Source: Candidatus Omnitrophota bacterium (GTDB taxonomy: Bacteria; Omnitrophota; Gorgyraeia; Tantalellales; Tantalellaceae). Taken from it: a stretch of 6,952 nucleotides of DNA. Positions 4,648-6,952 of the stretch are shown here, one piece after another (within the stretch, counting starts at the first letter, position 1; each line of letters begins with the position of its first letter). A model generated the notes under the pieces. The model was given only the letters and a program-made list of their open reading frames with translations, searched no databases and was not told the origin of the DNA. The stretch lies in the NCBI GenBank assembly GCA_028717825.1, contig JAQUNB010000062.1, positions 1-6,952 of the forward strand. The letters run 5' to 3'. The position numbers and the translations under genes are program-made.

Positions 4648-4846
4648 ACGAACCCCAAATCCCGACCCCCAATCGTCCATCGTCCTAGCGAGCAAAGCGA
4701 GCGGTCGTCTTTCGTCTCTCGTCCATCGTCCCTCATAACGTTAGTCTCTGGTCTATAGTCTGTTGCCTATGGTCTGCCCTATGCTAAACGCCATCTGCCA
4801 ATCTATCGTTTCCATCGACACTACATACCACATACTACATACTAAG
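4581..4846. repeat. Longest period-7 tract, 38 units, into the mtnA stop codon
   Basis: The sequence divides into 38 consecutive 7-nt words over 266 nt. The word type changes four or five times while the spacing is largely kept: nCACnAG words, then ATCGTCC twice, GCGAGC-type words, GTCTTTC/GTCTCTC/GTCCATC/GTCCCTC, then TAGTCTC/TGGTCTA/TAGTCTG/TGGTCTG, CCATCTG/CCAATCT, and finally CACTACA/TACCACA/TACTACA. The mtnA stop codon (4835-4837) lies within one of the last words. Small phase shifts may occur where the word type changes, for example near 4640. Confidence 0.75.
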
Positions 4847-5869
4847 TATCCGTCTAACACTCGCCGTATTCGGCCGCCTAATGACGCCGCGCTCGGTAAT
4901 TATCGCCGTAATAAGTTTCGCCGGCGTAACATCGAACGCAGGGTTCACGACATTGACACTTGCCACCGTCAACATCTGGCCGCCTACACTTTTTACTTCT
5001 TCCGGAGACCTTTCCTCTATGGGTATCTCCCTCCCGTTTTTAATGGCGAGATCAAACGTCGAAAATGGTGCCGCCACATAAAATGGCACTTTATGATACT
5101 TGGCGTTCACTGCCAAGCTATAAGTACCTATTTTATTCGCCGTATCGCCGTTCGCCGCTATTCGGTCTGCCCCCACAATGATCGCGTCGATCTTGTCTTT
5201 GGCCATAAGTGAAGCGGCCATATTATCACAAATAAGGGTCGCCGGAACATTGTTTTTTATAAGTTCCCATACGGTTAAGCGCGCCCCCTGAAGCACCGGC
5301 CGCGTCTCATCCGCGTATACCATCTTTATTTTTTTCTTTGCCGAAAAAATAACCCCAAGAGCCGTCCCGTAACCGCCTGTCGCCAAGGCCCCGGCATTAC
5401 AGTGGGTCAAAACGTTAGAGTTTTTTTTGATAAGCGCCGCGCCATGCCGACCTATCTCGCGGCAGATGTTGATATCTTCCCGCAGGATAGCATGCGCCTC
5501 ATCAAGCATAATGGATTTTATCTTATCGACTGTTTTACCTTTATTTTTTTCGGCGACGCGTTTAATGCGTTCAAGCGCCCAGAAAAGATTTCGCGCGGTA
5601 GGTCTGGCGCCTGCAAGATATTTGATCACGTTATCCAGTTTTCTGTCGAACTCTATATTATTTTTTGTTCTTATCCCACGTATGCCGAGATACGCGCCGT
5701 AAGCGCCTGCGATCCCTATCGCCGGGGCGCCCCTCACGGTCATATTCTTGATCGCTTTCGAGACTTCCCTTTCCGTAAAACATTTGACATACCGTGTTTC
5801 CCGGGGAAGGAGCCTTTGGTCCAAAAGCTCAAGTGCGTCTTTTCTCCATCTCATCGTGTCATATTTCAT
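4835..5869 (-). CDS. mtnA: S-methyl-5-thioribose-1-phosphate isomerase
   Basis: It converts 5-methylthioribose 1-phosphate to 5-methylthioribulose 1-phosphate in the methionine salvage pathway; cytoplasmic, and related in fold to the eIF2B alpha/beta/delta subunits. The 344 residues match the usual 340-370. Signatures are RGAPAIG (46-52), THCNAGALAT (155-164) with the catalytic cysteine Cys157, DETRPVLQGARLT (187-199), VGADRIAANGDTANKIGTY (232-250) with the catalytic aspartate Asp235, and PFYVAAPFSTFD (262-273). The presence of both Cys157 and Asp235 separates it from regulatory eIF2B-like proteins; ribose-1,5-bisphosphate isomerase is a less likely alternative. The start at 5869 has a strong ribosome binding site. 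It follows the protease gene by 21 nt and is probably co-transcribed with it. No other methionine-salvage gene is in the window. The C-terminal RRILSM and the stop run into the heptamer tract. Confidence 0.95.
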   Translation of the reverse strand: MKYDTMRWRKDALELLDQRLLPRETRYVKCFTEREVSKAIKNMTVRGAPAIGIAGAYGAYLGIRGIRTKNNIEFDRKLDNVIKYLAGARPTARNLFWALERIKRVAEKNKGKTVDKIKSIMLDEAHAILREDINICREIGRHGAALIKKNSNVLTHCNAGALATGGYGTALGVIFSAKKKIKMVYADETRPVLQGARLTVWELIKNNVPATLICDNMAASLMAKDKIDAIIVGADRIAANGDTANKIGTYSLAVNAKYHKVPFYVAAPFSTFDLAIKNGREIPIEERSPEEVKSVGGQMLTVASVNVVNPAFDVTPAKLITAIITERGVIRRPNTASVRRILSM

Positions 5870-5872
5870 TAT

Positions 5873-5886
5873 TGCCCCTCTCCTCC
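5873..5886 (-). promoter_or_regulatory. Strong ribosome binding site of mtnA
   Basis: The 21-nt gap after the protease stop codon contains GGAGGAGAGGGG on the minus strand, the best Shine-Dalgarno in the window. The GGAGG core is about 12 nt from the ATG, and the purine tail GAGGGG gives a second possible pairing about 6 nt from it. Confidence 0.75.
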
Positions 5887-5890
5887 GTAA

Positions 5891-6952
5891 TCAAGATCCC
5901 ACCATACGCACTATAAAAACCAAGATTATCATACCAATATTGTGCGTTATATGGACACATACCGACGGAATGAGCGATCCTGTTTTCTCGAACAAATATA
6001 CCAACAATAACCCCAGAAGCATTATTGGTAAAAAACCCACTAGATGCGCGTGTAAAAAAGCGAAGATCGCGGAAGTAACCAGCATTGCCGCCGGGATCCC
6101 GATCTTCTTTTTAACGGCGGGATACATAAAACCCCTGAAAAATATCTCTTCCGCTATAGGCCCACCGATAGCGGCAAAGAGCGTCGAAAACCACAATATA
6201 GACGTCGCCTTTTCTTCCATAAAAAGATGGACTATCGGTTGGACCGGCGGCTTGTAGTGAAAAAGTTTAGCCGTAAGAACAACAGCCGCTATCGAACATA
6301 TCAGGATCGGGACAAGAGCAATATAACCTACAACAGCGTGAAACATGCCCTTAACCGGATGGTTCGCGCTTATGCCGATCGTATCTATCTTTTGGCCGTA
6401 TTTCTTTATGATAAAGTAAAATATAACGCTTATCCCCACGACGTTCATCATGGCGGTGTTGACAACCATACGAAAGTTCTCATTGTTTATTATAGGGAAA
6501 ACGCCGACAAGAAAGCTTTGTACGATGACAAACGTATAACCGCAGAACATAAAGATCAGCGCGACCCGCAAAACATCGCCTATCGTCCATGCGGGCGGAT
6601 CGGCACTAACAAGGCGAATATTCATCGGCTCCCGGCGCAGCCATCTTTTCAAAAAATATCCGTCCAATAGGATACCGATAAATACCAAGAACAAAATGAT
6701 TAAATTTATTACAACCAGAGCAAAATATAAAAGAGGTTTCTCTTGGGCGAGTTTTAACAGTTTTTCTTCACGTACTTTTGTGTCTTCCTCGACAATTTCT
6801 GCTTTTTCGTCTTTGGAACTGTCCCCCTCCTCTTGTACGAGCAGGGTTTTTTCGCTTGATCTTTTGCTTTCATCGGACTCGTCAGCAATCCTGCCCACAT
6901 AAGCCAGAATATTTATCAGCAAAATAAAAACGAAGAAAAAAACGTAAAGCTT
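5891..6952 (-). CDS. CPBP/Abi-family intramembrane protease, 5' end outside window
   Basis: A polytopic membrane protein of the CPBP (CAAX protease / bacteriocin-processing, Rce1-like) family of glutamate-dependent intramembrane proteases. Counting the 353 visible residues from base 6952, the signature motifs are EEIFFRG at 268-274 (EExxxR), FAFLHAH at 297-303 and HITHN at 334-338. About eight membrane segments are visible, at roughly 74-96, 125-152, 163-182, 203-231, 252-272, 285-304, 306-321 and 326-348. A TTG at 6922 could be read as a start, but the frame stays open to the window edge and the extra codons read KLYVFFFVFILL. With the following LINILAY they make a hydrophobic signal peptide or membrane anchor, so the true start is most likely beyond the window. 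An acid- and lysine-rich linker (about 24-70) follows. The substrate is unknown; such proteins serve in prenyl-protein or peptide processing, bacteriocin immunity, or unknown roles. mtnA follows 21 nt downstream. Confidence 0.88.
   Translation of the reverse strand, partial: KLYVFFFVFILLINILAYVGRIADESDESKRSSEKTLLVQEEGDSSKDEKAEIVEEDTKVREEKLLKLAQEKPLLYFALVVINLIILFLVFIGILLDGYFLKRWLRREPMNIRLVSADPPAWTIGDVLRVALIFMFCGYTFVIVQSFLVGVFPIINNENFRMVVNTAMMNVVGISVIFYFIIKKYGQKIDTIGISANHPVKGMFHAVVGYIALVPILICSIAAVVLTAKLFHYKPPVQPIVHLFMEEKATSILWFSTLFAAIGGPIAEEIFFRGFMYPAVKKKIGIPAAMLVTSAIFAFLHAHLVGFLPIMLLGLLLVYLFEKTGSLIPSVCVHITHNIGMIILVFIVRMVGS

Larger units (their letters stand above)
4423..4834. other. Repeat-filled spacer between mtnA and thiL (412 nt)
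   Basis: Order from the thiL start outward: palindrome element, GCGCACACATGGGT remnant (4491-4504), conserved 125-nt block, and one long heptamer tract that continues into the mtnA stop codon. There are no period-10 arrays. A plus-strand frame of 35 codons (4458-4565) spans two modules but is broken in the other copies and is not called. No terminator or convincing promoter was seen. Confidence 0.8.

Noticed and set aside
6911..6922. TTG at 6922 as the start of the CPBP protease
   Set aside because: The frame is open to the window edge and the ten extra codons complete a hydrophobic segment; no ribosome binding site precedes the TTG.

Overview
This window looks like chromosomal DNA from a bacterium. 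All six genes are single-copy bacterial housekeeping or membrane genes read from the minus strand, with bacterial ribosome binding sites where one can be seen (strong for mtnA and alr). Nothing in the sequence fixes the species. The gene set, the moderate G+C content and the unusual repeat-filled spacers would suit an uncultivated lineage such as Omnitrophota or a relative, but that is inference.

In the direction of transcription (right to left) the genes are: a CPBP/Abi-family intramembrane protease (5' end outside the window), mtnA (methylthioribose-1-phosphate isomerase), thiL (thiamine-monophosphate kinase), tsaE and tsaB (partners in tRNA t6A37 synthesis), and alr (alanine racemase, last residues outside the window). 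The protease and mtnA are 21 nt apart and probably co-transcribed. The run thiL-tsaE-tsaB matches clusters seen in many bacteria, and alr beside tsaE/tsaB is also known. tsaD and rimI, often in such clusters, are absent here. The six functions (methionine salvage, thiamine pyrophosphate, tRNA modification, D-alanine for the wall) do not form one pathway.

The striking part is between the genes. Four spacers of 329-515 nt (1075-1589, 2262-2590, 3062-3525, 4423-4834) hold no credible gene. They are built from a shared set of modules. (1) An element with the palindrome AAAAACCGTTTTT lies 39-54 nt before the start codons of alr, tsaE and thiL. (2) A 125-nt block with an ATTCCCGC/GCGGGAAT inverted repeat is present three times and is 97-99% identical. 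(3) Long tracts with a 7-nt period drift through different words and run into the stop codons of tsaB, tsaE, thiL and mtnA. (4) In two spacers, opposed arrays of a TAACCT-containing unit repeat every 10 nt, close to one DNA turn. The modules keep the same order relative to the flanking genes in three spacers. The fourth, before tsaB, lacks the first two modules and carries some words inverted. This period-7/period-10 spacer architecture is the best candidate here for something undescribed.
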